Source: Agathobaculum massiliense (GTDB lineage: Bacteria; Bacillota; Clostridia; Oscillospirales; Butyricicoccaceae). From it: DNA of 64,000 bases. The stretch covers positions 2,888,501 to 2,952,500 of the forward strand of contig NZ_OMPN01000001.1 in assembly GCF_900291975.1 (NCBI RefSeq), given 5' to 3'. Under the pieces are notes generated by a model. That model worked only from the letters and a program-made list of their open reading frames with translations, searched no databases and had not been told where the DNA came from. This document shows, in pieces, positions 28,447 to 37,651 of this stretch; the first letter of the stretch is position 1; every line of letters starts with the position of its first letter. Both the position numbers and the translations under genes were made by a program.

Positions 28447-30584
28447 CATTCCTCAGAGACGAATACCCCATATATGGCGGAAAAGAGCTTTCTGAAAATG
28501 TTCCCGATGCGGGCGAGTACACCCTCGTCGGCCTGCTCTTGGTTCGCGGCGGCGGTTCCTTCATCATCGTCGAGCGATATCTCATGGGTGCGCAGGATAA
28601 ACTGAAGGCTGGCCGGCGTCGGGTTCTGGCTGCTGGTCACGGACTGAAGCTCGGCTTGCGCATCGATGTTGAGGACATTGGTATCCTCTTCCAGATCCTT
28701 TTCCGCGTCGTCCACCGCGCTGTGGATCGAATCGGTTGCTTTCTGTAGGCTGCTGGAGCTGTTGGAGCGCGCGGCCTTATCCAGAACGTCCAGCAGTCCG
28801 TCGATCGATGTTTGCAGGCTGGCGTCCGCCTGGCCGCGGACCGAGCGCAGGATGCCGTTGGCGGAGTCGAGCATGTCGTAGGAGGCGGACAGCGCTTTGG
28901 TAAGCGCAACCATCAGCTCCTCGCCCTTGTCCGCAGCGGAAACCGCCTCGGTCGTGATCTGCTGCAGGCAGGTGGACAGGGCGGGGATATCGGCCACAAG
29001 CTGATTGACACGCTCGAGCGAGGTGTTCATCAGATCGGCGAGCTTTTTCCCCTCCGCGGTGAAATCCTGCGGCAACCCCTCGTAATCATCCAGCACATCC
29101 GCGATATCCGCAAGGTTTTCCAGGATGCCGTCCGAGGAGGACAGCATGCTCTCCAAGCTGTCCGCGGCGTCCGACAGCGTGCTCAGCGTTTTTTTGGACG
29201 CTGCGATCGTTCCGGACAGGCCAGAGGGGAGGGCGGACAGCATATCGCCTAACGCGGCCGCTTCTTCGGGGGTGATGATGCCAGCGGAAACCAGATGCGC
29301 CAAATCGAGCTGGATCAGTGTGATGAGCGCGTCCTGGATATCCTCCAATGCGGAAAGGGAATTCCTGAGGGAACTCAGGTTGGAGGACAGGCGGCCCATA
29401 TCGTTTTTTAGGTCGTCCACAGCGCTCCGCAGCTGGTCGATATAAAATCCGTCAATATCGGCGGCGTCGTCCAGGTCGTTGAACATATCCTCCAGGTTAT
29501 CCAGGGATATCTTGACTTTGCGGAGCAATTCCTGATATTCGAGGATATCGGCGCCGGATTCCTCAAGCGTGCCGAGCATGCTGTTGACGGTAGCGTTGAG
29601 CGTGACCAGTATGGTTTTCATGGCGTTCAGCTCGGGAATCAGGGAGTCGGATTTGCCGGCAAGCGCTTCCAGCGCGTCAAGGGCCGCGTCGGTTTTGGGG
29701 TCAAGGGTGCCGCGGTCCGCGACAAGCTGCTTGCGCACCTCGTTGATGCCGGATACGCCGTGTGACAGCGTATTAAAGCCGCTCTGCATGCTCTGCAGCG
29801 TTTCCAGCATGCTGCTGAGCCCCTCATACAGGTTGTCGCCCGAGTCCCCGAGGCGGTCCTTGATATCCTTCATATCCGCGAGGATATCGAGCGAGGAAAG
29901 CGTGGCGGGCGCCAGGAAAAGCAGAAGCCCCATGCTTTCAAAGCTGTTTGAGCCGATCCGCACGGTAAAGGTGCTTTCCTCGCCTGGCAGGCCCATGAAA
30001 AAGACGATCTTGTAGGTTCCCATCGACTGCACCTGCGCGCCGGGCGCTTCGATCGAGAGTGCTTTGCTCATGTCGATGCCGGTGCCGCAAATGAGTGTCA
30101 TATTGTTTTTGTAATACTCGCTTGCGGCTTCGTTCGGTACGGCGTGAATGGTCATTTCGATCAAACCGGACGCGCCCGCGCACGTTTCCGCTTCGACGGG
30201 TACGCCGTTAAGCTGATAGGATACATCGAAATTCCACGGAAGCTGTATAGGCTCCTCCCCGTTGGGGATGCATTCATAATAGAAGCGCTGCTGTCCGTCG
30301 TCCGCGATCTCCCAGGTGACCGAACCGTCGCTGAGCGCAGGCTCGTCATAGGTGGACATGTTATATACAGCGCTGTAATCGCCATAGTCGGTAAACGAGG
30401 TATGGCCGTTCAGGTTCACGCCCTTGACGATGCGGGTATCCTCGGGCATGCCATAGTAATCCAGGTTGATATAAACCGCCTCGTCGGTTTCCACGACAGG
30501 CGCGGCGGCAACCGCCGCCTGGGGCAGCAGGAGCGCTGGCAGAAGCGCGCAGGCGGTCAGGCGGCATAGCTTATTTGCGAACAT
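28446..30584 (-). CDS. Large secreted coiled-coil protein, partner of the MMPL transporter
   Basis: 712 residues, not assignable to an enzyme. Residues 1-28 form a signal peptide ending AVAAAP. A beta-rich domain extends to about residue 240, then a hydrophobic stretch (MGLLLFLAPATL) occurs. About 400 residues of heptad-like helices rich in Leu, Asp and Ser follow, with recurring LxxLxxxL patterns. The end is FRKLFSAIYGVF. The layout resembles the YhgE/Pip-like proteins with long helical stalks that accompany RND/MMPL pumps. The ATG at 30584 has GAGGAGG on the minus strand and overlaps the end of the MMPL gene by 14 bases, so the two are translationally coupled. Inferred role: extracytoplasmic adaptor of that pump. 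Confidence 0.6.
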   Translation of the reverse strand: MFANKLCRLTACALLPALLLPQAAVAAAPVVETDEAVYINLDYYGMPEDTRIVKGVNLNGHTSFTDYGDYSAVYNMSTYDEPALSDGSVTWEIADDGQQRFYYECIPNGEEPIQLPWNFDVSYQLNGVPVEAETCAGASGLIEMTIHAVPNEAASEYYKNNMTLICGTGIDMSKALSIEAPGAQVQSMGTYKIVFFMGLPGEESTFTVRIGSNSFESMGLLLFLAPATLSSLDILADMKDIKDRLGDSGDNLYEGLSSMLETLQSMQSGFNTLSHGVSGINEVRKQLVADRGTLDPKTDAALDALEALAGKSDSLIPELNAMKTILVTLNATVNSMLGTLEESGADILEYQELLRKVKISLDNLEDMFNDLDDAADIDGFYIDQLRSAVDDLKNDMGRLSSNLSSLRNSLSALEDIQDALITLIQLDLAHLVSAGIITPEEAAALGDMLSALPSGLSGTIAASKKTLSTLSDAADSLESMLSSSDGILENLADIADVLDDYEGLPQDFTAEGKKLADLMNTSLERVNQLVADIPALSTCLQQITTEAVSAADKGEELMVALTKALSASYDMLDSANGILRSVRGQADASLQTSIDGLLDVLDKAARSNSSSSLQKATDSIHSAVDDAEKDLEEDTNVLNIDAQAELQSVTSSQNPTPASLQFILRTHEISLDDDEGTAAANQEQADEGVLARIGNIFRKLFSAIYGVFVSEE

Positions 30585-32883
30585 GGTTGTTTTCCTCCTC
30601 TCGGTCGGCCTTATCCGGTGTATCCGCCGGCTTTTGCGGATGGAGCAGGCGCATGAGCCGGTTCCGGATGGCCTTATGTCGGGCGCGGCGGTTTTCGCGG
30701 ATTTGTTCCTGCAGGCGCAGACGCTGCTCATGCAGCGCGCTGAGCGTGGGCAGCGTTAGCTTTTTGTCGCGAATGCGGTTCATCCTGGCGTGCTTTTTCT
30801 GCGCGTAATCCGGCTTTATGATCCAGCGGTCGAACAGCATCAGGCACATCGGCAGCAGGAACAGCACAAGGATCATGGAGATCAGCGCGCCGCGGCCGAT
30901 CAGTTGCCCCAGGCCTGACACCGCCTCGACCGAGGTGAGGAAGAACAGGCCGTAGGCGACCGTCATGATAATCAGGCCGGAGGTCAGGATGGATTCCGCG
31001 CTAACCGTGACCGCGCGGATGGCAGCCTCCCGTTTATCGCCCTGCGAACGGGCGTCCAGATAGTTGCCGGTCAGCAGGATGGAATAATCGATTGTCGCGC
31101 CGAGCTGGATACAGCCGACGATAATAAAGCCGAGGTACATGGTGCGCTGTCCGTAGATGTAGGGCAGCGCGGTGTTGATGTAAATGGCGCATTCGATCGG
31201 GATCAGCACGACCAGCGGCAGCAGCAGCGCCTTATAGGTGATTGCCACCACCAGCGCGACGCCCAGCAGCGAGACGATGTTGACTCGGTTGTTATCCGGC
31301 ACGATGATTTCCTTGATATCCTGTGTAGAGGGAGTTACGCCGACCAGATAGGTCTGCTCATCCGGATAATACCGGTCGATGACGGCGCGGATCTCATCCG
31401 CATATCGGAACGCCGCGTCGCTTTCGCCGGCGGAACGGACGTTGATGATTACGCGCGCCCAGTGCTCGGAGTGCAGGATGCCGGTGATGCTCTCCGGCAA
31501 AAAATCCTCCGGTATGCCGGAGGGCAGGACCGAAGCCAGGCCGAGAGAATATTTGACATAGGGCAGGCTGTCCAGTTCCTCGCTCATGGCCTTTTCCGTG
31601 ACGTTGCTGTCCAGCGGGACCAGGGCGAGCATCATATTGCTCTGTCCGAATTCCGCGTTCATCCGTTGCTCAGCCTCATAGACCGGCGTGCCGGGGGAGT
31701 TGGCGACCGCCTCATTGCCATAGGTGAAATCGGCCATGCCCTGCGCGACATAGCAGGGGACGATCAGTACCATCACCACGATCAGGATCGGCTTGCGGAC
31801 TTTGTACACAAACTCCCCGAAGCCGCGCCACTGCTTGGGGACGAACGGCCGGTGTTGGGTCTTCGCTACGATATTCTGGCTGCGCAGGATCAGCGCGGGC
31901 ATCAGCAGCAGCACGGTGACAAGGCTCAGCGCGATGCCTTTTGCCAGCACCAGCCCCATATCCGGACCGATGCCGAAGTTCATCAGCACCATGGCGGCAA
32001 AGCCGACGATGGTTGTCGCGCCGGAGGCGCCGATCGAGGAAACGGCCGAGCGCAGCGCGTTGGCCATGGCCTGCTCGGGTTCGGCGCCGTTGGCCCGTTC
32101 CTCGGTGAACGCATGCAGTAGGAAAATGGAGTAGTCCATCGAACAGGCGAGCTGTAGGACCGCGCCCACCGCGTTGGATAGGAATGAGATCTCGCCGAAT
32201 ATGATGTTGGAGCCCATGTTGATGATAATGGCGATGCCAAGCACCGAAAGGAACAGCACAGGCTCAAACCAGGAGGTTGTGGTGAGCGTCAGGATCAGAT
32301 AGATGATGATGACCGCAAGCACCATCACGCGCGCGACCTCCGCGTTGATCGTGGGGCCGAGGTTGGTGTCTGACACCGCTGAACCGGCCACCAGGCCGCG
32401 GTCCCCGACGATCTGCTCGATCTCCCGAACCGCCTTGTGCGTCCGGCTGGACGAATCCTTCTCCAAAAAGATGACGTCCATATAGGCCTTTCCGTCCTTG
32501 TAGTAATCCTCGATGTCCGTGTAGTCGATAAATGCGCTGGAACCGTAGATGTTGGTCTCCAGATCGCACCACATGACCATATCGACGCCCTCTACATCGG
32601 CGATGCGGTCCTTGACGTTTTTCGCCTCGTACAGCGTGACATCCTCCAGCATGACGCGCCCCATGCCGGGATAGGTGAATTCGTCCTCCATGATATCGAG
32701 CGCCTGCGCGGATGGACTGGAATCCGGCAGGTATTTTGTCAGGTCGTAGTTAACGCCGACCATTGGGATACAGATCAAACTGAAAATGATAAGTACGGTA
32801 AACACTTTTTCGATCAGCCTGCGGCTGTGAATGATCAGGTCAACAGGACTATGTCCCTTTCGTTTCACAAAGAAAAACACCAT
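30571..32883 (-). CDS. MMPL/RND-family transporter
   Basis: About 770 residues in two related halves. Each half has one helix, a large extracytoplasmic domain, then five more helices. Motifs include GAVLQLACSMDYSIFLLHAF in the first half and GCIQLGATIDYSILLTGNYL in the second, which carry the Asp typical of proton-driven MMPL pumps. It ends in a long basic cytoplasmic tail (about 75 residues rich in Arg and Lys). Exports lipids or hydrophobic compounds in related systems. The start is uncertain: ATG 32883 is preferred because it lies about 40 bases after the promoter, although its Shine-Dalgarno is weak (AAGAAAG). Forms an operon with the downstream coiled-coil gene and is divergent from a TetR regulator. 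Confidence 0.88.
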   Translation of the reverse strand: MVFFFVKRKGHSPVDLIIHSRRLIEKVFTVLIIFSLICIPMVGVNYDLTKYLPDSSPSAQALDIMEDEFTYPGMGRVMLEDVTLYEAKNVKDRIADVEGVDMVMWCDLETNIYGSSAFIDYTDIEDYYKDGKAYMDVIFLEKDSSSRTHKAVREIEQIVGDRGLVAGSAVSDTNLGPTINAEVARVMVLAVIIIYLILTLTTTSWFEPVLFLSVLGIAIIINMGSNIIFGEISFLSNAVGAVLQLACSMDYSIFLLHAFTEERANGAEPEQAMANALRSAVSSIGASGATTIVGFAAMVLMNFGIGPDMGLVLAKGIALSLVTVLLLMPALILRSQNIVAKTQHRPFVPKQWRGFGEFVYKVRKPILIVVMVLIVPCYVAQGMADFTYGNEAVANSPGTPVYEAEQRMNAEFGQSNMMLALVPLDSNVTEKAMSEELDSLPYVKYSLGLASVLPSGIPEDFLPESITGILHSEHWARVIINVRSAGESDAAFRYADEIRAVIDRYYPDEQTYLVGVTPSTQDIKEIIVPDNNRVNIVSLLGVALVVAITYKALLLPLVVLIPIECAIYINTALPYIYGQRTMYLGFIIVGCIQLGATIDYSILLTGNYLDARSQGDKREAAIRAVTVSAESILTSGLIIMTVAYGLFFLTSVEAVSGLGQLIGRGALISMILVLFLLPMCLMLFDRWIIKPDYAQKKHARMNRIRDKKLTLPTLSALHEQRLRLQEQIRENRRARHKAIRNRLMRLLHPQKPADTPDKADREEENNHVRK

Positions 32884-32927
32884 CTTTCTTGAAAATAGAC
32901 ATTGCGTACGATTTCTTTTCATGTTAT

Positions 32928-32956
32928 AGTATAGTACATAAGGATAACATACACAA
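32928..32956 (-). promoter_or_regulatory. Promoter of the MMPL operon
   Basis: On the minus strand TTGTGT, 17 bases, TATACT. The -35 box and spacer overlap the left arm of the inverted repeat at 32943-33015, consistent with repression by the divergent TetR protein. Confidence 0.75.
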
Positions 32957-33015
32957 TAATCAAATCTATTCATAATGAATGATAATAAACAAAATATATT
33001 TTAATGTATGTTATC
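32943..33015. promoter_or_regulatory. Candidate TetR operator: widely spaced inverted repeat
   Basis: GATAACATACA at 32943-32953 is repeated as its exact reverse complement at 33005-33015. If A/T flanks are added, 13 of 14 positions match. Between them lies a 13-base palindrome ATTCATAATGAAT (32968-32980). The left arm covers the MMPL -35 region and the right arm lies just before the tetR ribosome site. Confidence 0.6.
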
Positions 33016-33044
33016 TTTGGAGTAATGGACAGGAGGGAGTCCTG

Positions 33045-33602
33045 ATGGAGGAGCGGGAGGACAAACGCATCAGGCGCACGAAAAAGCTGCTGCGGCAGGC
33101 ATTGACAAGGCTGATGCAGCAAAAGGATTTTCAGAGCATCACCGTGACCGATGTGGTGCGGGAAGCGGATATCAACCGCGGAACGTTTTATGCGCATTAT
33201 CGGGATGTTTACGATCTGCGTGAAAAAATAGAAAGCGAAATGATCGCGGACTTTCGCGGAATGATCGACGATATCCATTTGAACGGCGGCGGCTCCCTGC
33301 ATCCGGTGCTCATGCGCGCGGTGGATTATCTGGAGGAGAATCGGGAGATTGTGACCACGCTGGTCCGTGTGAGCGGAGCGGAGGGGTTCAGCAAAAAGCT
33401 GATCCATGTGATTGAGGAATGCCGCATGGAGTCCGTGCCGTGCAGGGGCGTGGAGGATGTTTACGTCGCGCGCTTTATTGCGACCGGCGTGGTAGGGATG
33501 CTCGAACGGTGGGTCGCGGAATCGCAGCCGCTGCCGAAAAATGAGTTGATCGCGCTGATGGAACATATCCTTTCCCCCATGCTGCAGTCGGCCAGGGGAT
33601 AA
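33045..33602 (+). CDS. TetR/AcrR-family transcriptional regulator
   Basis: The protein has 185 residues. The N-terminal helix-turn-helix is at about 25-55 (FQSITVTDVVREADINRGTFYAHY). The C-terminal ligand domain is helical, of the TetR_C_7/DhaS-like type. It is transcribed divergently from the MMPL operon with an inverted repeat between them, so it most likely represses that operon and itself. The ATG at 33045 has AGGAGGGAG upstream; the ORF runs open further upstream but without a ribosome site. Confidence 0.88.
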   Translation: MEEREDKRIRRTKKLLRQALTRLMQQKDFQSITVTDVVREADINRGTFYAHYRDVYDLREKIESEMIADFRGMIDDIHLNGGGSLHPVLMRAVDYLEENREIVTTLVRVSGAEGFSKKLIHVIEECRMESVPCRGVEDVYVARFIATGVVGMLERWVAESQPLPKNELIALMEHILSPMLQSARG

Positions 33603-33630
33603 AAAACGCATGCTTTTCAGCATGCGTTTG
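33602..33630. terminator. Bidirectional terminator between tetR and the glycosyltransferase
   Basis: Stem AAACGCATGC/GCATGCGTTT with a six-base loop; overlaps the end of the tetR stop and lies just before the convergent gene's stop. Confidence 0.85.
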
Positions 33631-34765
33631 ATGGTTCATTCCATTGCAATACAAAATCCGCGAGCCGTTCGGTTGCATCCGGATGGGCGACCGCCTGCAT
33701 GGTCTGGCGCACGGTCGCCAGACGGGCGGGGTTGCGGAACAGCTCGTACACGGCCTCGTCGATCGGGAAATGCTTGGTGATCTGCGCCGCCATCCCGTTG
33801 TTGACCAGGAACTCCACGTTGCGCTCCTCATGGCCGGGGATCGGGTCGACAAGCAGCATGGGCAGGTTTTTGGCAAGCGCCTCGGATACCGTCAGGCCGC
33901 CGGGCTTGGAAACGATGCAGTCCGCAGCGCTCATCATTACCTCTACGTTGTGGACAAAGCCGTATGGCTTGATCACACAGTCGCCCTGATAGCGGGAGGC
34001 GAACTGTTCAACCTGTAGAAACTGCTTTTTGTTGTTGCCGCAGACCACAAGAAGCTGCAGCGGGAAGCCGAGCGCGGTCAGCTTTTCCAGCGTTTTTACA
34101 TGGTCGGCATAGCCCATGCTACCGCCCATGAGCAGGAGCGTGCGCTGCTGCGGGTCAATGCCGAGCTGCGCCGCAGCGTCCGCCCGCGACAGCTTTTGGT
34201 TGAATTTCGGATGCACCGGTATGCCGAACGGCAGGATGCGGCGCTCGGGTATGCCGCGCTTGACGCAGCGGAAGGTGAGCAGTTCGCTTGCCGTTACAAT
34301 ATACTGTACATGCGGCACGTCTTCCCAGTAGGGATGCAGGGTGTAGTCGGTCACGATGCCGATGGTTTTGATATCGTCAAGCTTTTTTCGCTTTTTCAGC
34401 TCATCCACCATCTGCGCGGCGAAAACGTGCGTGCAGAGGATTACATCGGGCGCGTAGCCCGCAATCACCCTGGCGAACTTGGACGCCCCGAGGGCATTGA
34501 TGATGTTGATAATGCTGGGGCCAGCGGTGAAATAGCCCGCGCCGCCGTTTTCCGCAAGCTGATAGACCAGACGGTACAGCGTCTGCATGTGCTTGGAGGA
34601 AAACAGGTAGCCCTTGTCAATGGTTGCCCTGATCAGGTTGCTGATGTAGGCGTAAACGTCCAGCGTATGCACATCGGCGCCCTTGCTGGTCAGCATGTCG
34701 CCCACGGCCTTTGCGGTCGCATGGTGTCCAAAGCCTGCTGTGACAGATAAAATCAATACTCTCAT
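33617..34765 (-). CDS. UgtP/MGDG-synthase-like glycosyltransferase
   Basis: The protein has 382 residues with a GT28-type two-domain fold. The N-terminal MGDG_synth domain begins VLILSVTAGFGHHATAKAV. The C-terminal nucleotide-sugar site shows MGGSMG, KPYGFV and SKPGGLTVSEAL, as in diacylglycerol glucosyltransferases and MurG relatives. It probably adds a hexose from a UDP-sugar to diacylglycerol to make glycolipid at the membrane inner face. The ATG at 34765 has GGAGAGG upstream; the upstream ATG at 34804 does not. Lies 57 bases after spoVG on the same strand and may share its transcript. Confidence 0.88.
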   Translation of the reverse strand: MRVLILSVTAGFGHHATAKAVGDMLTSKGADVHTLDVYAYISNLIRATIDKGYLFSSKHMQTLYRLVYQLAENGGAGYFTAGPSIINIINALGASKFARVIAGYAPDVILCTHVFAAQMVDELKKRKKLDDIKTIGIVTDYTLHPYWEDVPHVQYIVTASELLTFRCVKRGIPERRILPFGIPVHPKFNQKLSRADAAAQLGIDPQQRTLLLMGGSMGYADHVKTLEKLTALGFPLQLLVVCGNNKKQFLQVEQFASRYQGDCVIKPYGFVHNVEVMMSAADCIVSKPGGLTVSEALAKNLPMLLVDPIPGHEERNVEFLVNNGMAAQITKHFPIDEAVYELFRNPARLATVRQTMQAVAHPDATERLADFVLQWNEPSNAC

Positions 34766-34822
34766 ACCGGTACCTCTCCTTGTATAAGAGTTATTGTACA
34801 TCAAAACAGGAAAAAAAGCAAA

Positions 34823-35083
34823 TTACTGTATAAACGCCGCCTTATAGGCGTCCAGCACCCTGTGCTCCAGCTCGTCGCGCAGCGCGTTGCCGACCGGATG
34901 CGCGATATCGCGGAAGCGCCCGTCCGGCATCCGGCGGGACGGCATGGCGAGGAACAGCCGGTCATGTCCGTCGATGATCTTGATGTCATGCACGGCGAAC
35001 ATATCGTCGAAAGTGACGGATACCAGCGCCTTCAGGCGGCCGTATTCTTCCACATGGCGGAATTTGATGTCTGTGATTTCCAT
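34823..35083 (-). CDS. spoVG: SpoVG-family RNA/DNA-binding regulator
   Basis: 86 residues, typical short form. Begins MEITDIKFRHV and contains the LKALVSVTFDDMFAVHDIKI and MPSRRMPDG segments that define the family. Site-specific nucleic-acid binding protein involved in septation and sporulation control in Firmicutes. AAAAGGAG lies six bases before the ATG. No SigH-type promoter is obvious upstream. Divergent from murC. Confidence 0.96.
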   Translation of the reverse strand: MEITDIKFRHVEEYGRLKALVSVTFDDMFAVHDIKIIDGHDRLFLAMPSRRMPDGRFRDIAHPVGNALRDELEHRVLDAYKAAFIQ

Positions 35084-35133
35084 AGTGTACTCCTTTTTTC
35101 TGATTGGTCGTTTTAATTTTGTCTGTTTGCCTA

Positions 35134-35162
35134 TTTATATTTTGACAGGTTTGTACTATAAT
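35134..35162 (+). promoter_or_regulatory. Candidate promoter of murC
   Basis: TTTATA, 17 bases, TATAAT at 35157-35162. A TTGACA lies at 35142 but is only nine bases from the same -10, so it cannot serve as its -35. The leader to murC is about 95 bases. Confidence 0.5.
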
Positions 35163-35263
35163 ATACCTTGTCTGGCAAGAATAGCAGTACAGGCAAAGCC
35201 CTCTCGGCTGGAACCGCGGTTTCGCCCGAAGACTGAAGATTATAGCAGGAGGCTTAGGGGAAT

Positions 35264-36634
35264 ATGGCCCTTTCAATCAAGCCCTATATTGAAAATAAGG
35301 AAACCATCCATCTGATTGGCATTGGCGGCGTATCCATGAATTCGCTGGCCGAGCTGCTGCTGTCAAAAGGGGTGCCGGTCACCGGCTCGGACCGGCTGGG
35401 GACTGACGTTACCGCGCGCCTGAAGGCGCGGGGCGCAAAAATCAGCTATGAGCATAAGGCGGAAAATGTGCAGGGCGCTTCGCTCGTCGTCCGCACTGCC
35501 GCGGTACATGACGATAATCCGGAGGTCGTCCGCGCGCATGAGCTGGGCATACCGGTGATGGAACGCGCGGAGGCCTGGGGCCACCTGATGCGGGATTACG
35601 ATAATGTGGTCTGCCTGGCCGGCACGCACGGCAAGACGACCTCGACCTCCATGATGGCGCTGATCACCATGGAGGCCGGCCTGGACCCGACGGTCATGGT
35701 CGGTAGCAACCTGCCCGCGATCGGCGGCACGCTGCGCATCGGCGGCAAGGGCTGCTTTGTGGCGGAAAGCTGCGAATACTGCAATTCCTTCCTCAAATTC
35801 GCGCCGACCGTCGCGGTGGTACTCAATGTGGAGGAGGACCACCTTGACTTTTTCAAGGATATCAATGATATCATCCACTCGTTCCGCGCGTTTGTCGAGC
35901 TGACGCCGATGAATGGGCTGGTGGTCGCCAACGGGGACGATCCCAACGCCATGCGGAGTGTCGCGGGACTGGACCGGCGTATCCGTACGTTCGGCATGGC
36001 GCCGGACGCGGACGTGCGCGCCGAAGACGTGCGGGATGTGAACGGATATTACCAGTTTACCGTCCTGATCGGCGGCAAGCCGTATGCACGGGTCAGGCTG
36101 TCCGTTCCCGGGCGGCACAATATGCTCAACGCCTTGGCGTGCTGCGCGGCGGCGGAGTTTTTGGGCGTATCGGGCGCGGCGGCGGAACGCGGACTGAACC
36201 AGTTCACCGGCTCGTCCCGCCGGTTCCAGTTGATTGGCAAAATGCCGTGCGGCGCGACTGTGGTGGACGACTACGCCCATCACCCCAATGAGATGAAAGC
36301 GACCCTGACGACCGCCAGAGAGATGCGGTTCGACCGTATCCTGTGCGCGTTCCAGCCGCATACCTATACCCGCACCAAGGCGCTGTTCCCTGAATTCGTG
36401 GAGGCGTTGAAGCTGTGCGACCAGGCCGTGCTTGCGCCGATCTACGCGGCGCGGGAGCAGAATACGGTCGGGGTGTACGCGAGCGACTTGGCGGAAGAAG
36501 TGCCGGGGGCGGTAGCCTTTGACAGCTTTGCGGAGATCGCGGCCTATCTGCGCCGCGAGGCAGGGCCGAACGACCTGGTGATTACCATGGGCGCGGGGAA
36601 TATCAACGAGGTAGGCCCCATGTTGATCCGATAA
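35264..36634 (+). CDS. murC: UDP-N-acetylmuramate--L-alanine ligase
   Basis: ATP-dependent ligase that adds L-Ala to UDP-MurNAc, in the cytoplasm. 456 residues, usual length. Rossmann N-domain with GIGGVSMNSLAELL near 18-32, ATP loop GTHGKTT at 120-126, central-domain HNMLNALA near 285, and C-domain segments DDYAHHPNE and FQPHTYTR. The ATG at 35264 has AGGAGG and AGGGG upstream. It is separate from other mur genes, as is common in Clostridia. Confidence 0.97.
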   Translation: MALSIKPYIENKETIHLIGIGGVSMNSLAELLLSKGVPVTGSDRLGTDVTARLKARGAKISYEHKAENVQGASLVVRTAAVHDDNPEVVRAHELGIPVMERAEAWGHLMRDYDNVVCLAGTHGKTTSTSMMALITMEAGLDPTVMVGSNLPAIGGTLRIGGKGCFVAESCEYCNSFLKFAPTVAVVLNVEEDHLDFFKDINDIIHSFRAFVELTPMNGLVVANGDDPNAMRSVAGLDRRIRTFGMAPDADVRAEDVRDVNGYYQFTVLIGGKPYARVRLSVPGRHNMLNALACCAAAEFLGVSGAAAERGLNQFTGSSRRFQLIGKMPCGATVVDDYAHHPNEMKATLTTAREMRFDRILCAFQPHTYTRTKALFPEFVEALKLCDQAVLAPIYAAREQNTVGVYASDLAEEVPGAVAFDSFAEIAAYLRREAGPNDLVITMGAGNINEVGPMLIR

Positions 36635-36635
36635 A

Positions 36636-36678
36636 AACAGAAAAGCCGCAGGACGCGCTCCTGCGGCTTTTTTCTGTT
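36636..36678. terminator. Bidirectional terminator after murC
   Basis: Stem ACAGAAAAGCCGCAGGA/TCCTGCGGCTTTTTTCTGT (one extra T), five-base loop. Serves murC and the convergent gene. Confidence 0.92.
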
Positions 36679-37528
36679 ACGGCTGTCCGCTGTAGGGAGG
36701 ACGCGCGGGGATAAGCTGCCTGAGATATGCCACGCTCTGTTCCGCCCAATCCTCCTCCTGCGAAAGGGTCTGTTCCAGCGTGGGGCAGCACGCCATCCAG
36801 CTTTCCAGCACCGTGCTGAAATCGCGGGGCGCCTCCCGCTTCAGGTAGTCGAGTATTTTGGGGATGGGCTGACGCCCCTGCCCGGCGGGCATGCCCGTGA
36901 TGGCCAGCCCGACGCCGGAATTGCTGCGCTGGATCGTGTAATCCTTGACATGGAAACAGACGCAGTACGGCGCCATATACTGCAATACCTCGTCGATCGG
37001 CTCCTCAGTGGAGAGCGAATTCGTGCTGTCCACGACCAGGCCGACGAGCGGATGGCCGATCTGCGCGATCATTTCGGCGTATTCGTGCGCGAGGAAACGG
37101 TCATGGTTCTCAATGCCGAGCGTCAGGCCGTGCCGCTCGAGACGGGGCAGGACGCCGCGCACGACGCGGATGGTTTCCTCCATCGGCGGCTCGTAGCCTG
37201 CGGCGTCCGTGATGCCGCGCAGCATGCTGACGCCCAGACGGGCGGATATATCGATATACCGTTCGAGCCGCGCGGGCGTCATGCCCTTCATGCCGGCCTC
37301 GAGCAGGATGCCGCGCTCCTGCGCATAGACGCGGATCTCGTCCAGGGTGGCGTCGCTGAAATCGTCAAACGGCAGGTTGTGCGAATACTGCACGCAGCCC
37401 ACGTCGAGCGCGACCGCCTTGTCGATCAGGCCGAGCGGCGTGAGCGGCTGCGCCGGCCGCTGCGCGGGATTGACGCCGGATAAAAACGGATAGGTAAAGG
37501 AACTGATGCCAAGCCAGGTCTGCGCCAT
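36677..37528 (-). CDS. Sugar phosphate isomerase/epimerase-like TIM-barrel protein
   Basis: The protein has 283 residues of the AP endonuclease-2/xylose-isomerase-like superfamily. Metal-ligand positions typical of the fold are seen: Glu in LGIENHDRF near 138, Asp in GLVVDSTNS near 165, His in CFHVKD near 192 and a late Glu in TVLESW. It probably isomerises or epimerises a sugar or polyol. No sugar-transport genes are adjacent, so the substrate is unknown. AAGGAGG lies eight bases before the ATG. Confidence 0.8.
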   Translation of the reverse strand: MAQTWLGISSFTYPFLSGVNPAQRPAQPLTPLGLIDKAVALDVGCVQYSHNLPFDDFSDATLDEIRVYAQERGILLEAGMKGMTPARLERYIDISARLGVSMLRGITDAAGYEPPMEETIRVVRGVLPRLERHGLTLGIENHDRFLAHEYAEMIAQIGHPLVGLVVDSTNSLSTEEPIDEVLQYMAPYCVCFHVKDYTIQRSNSGVGLAITGMPAGQGRQPIPKILDYLKREAPRDFSTVLESWMACCPTLEQTLSQEEDWAEQSVAYLRQLIPARPPYSGQP

Positions 37529-37651
37529 AACAAGCCTCCTTTTTTATGAAAAAACAATAAAAGCCGCGGCTATCTTCTTGCCTTTATTTTGCACGGGGAG
37601 AAAGTAATTGTCAACGATTTCTCGCAATTCAAAAAAACATCAGATTTTTAC

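Noticed and set aside
34806..35133. SigH-type promoter before spoVG
   Set aside because: I looked for the AGGA-type -35 and GAAT-type -10 on the minus strand and found no convincing pair.
35142..35162. TTGACA next to TATAAT before murC as one promoter
   Set aside because: The spacing is nine bases, incompatible with a SigA promoter; the TTTATA at 17 bases was used instead.
35205..35225. T-box-like string TGGAACCGCGG upstream of murC
   Set aside because: Only about 50 bases follow the predicted transcription start before this string, too little for the Stem I and specifier region. murC is not an amino-acid or aminoacyl-tRNA synthetase gene. A chance match is likelier.
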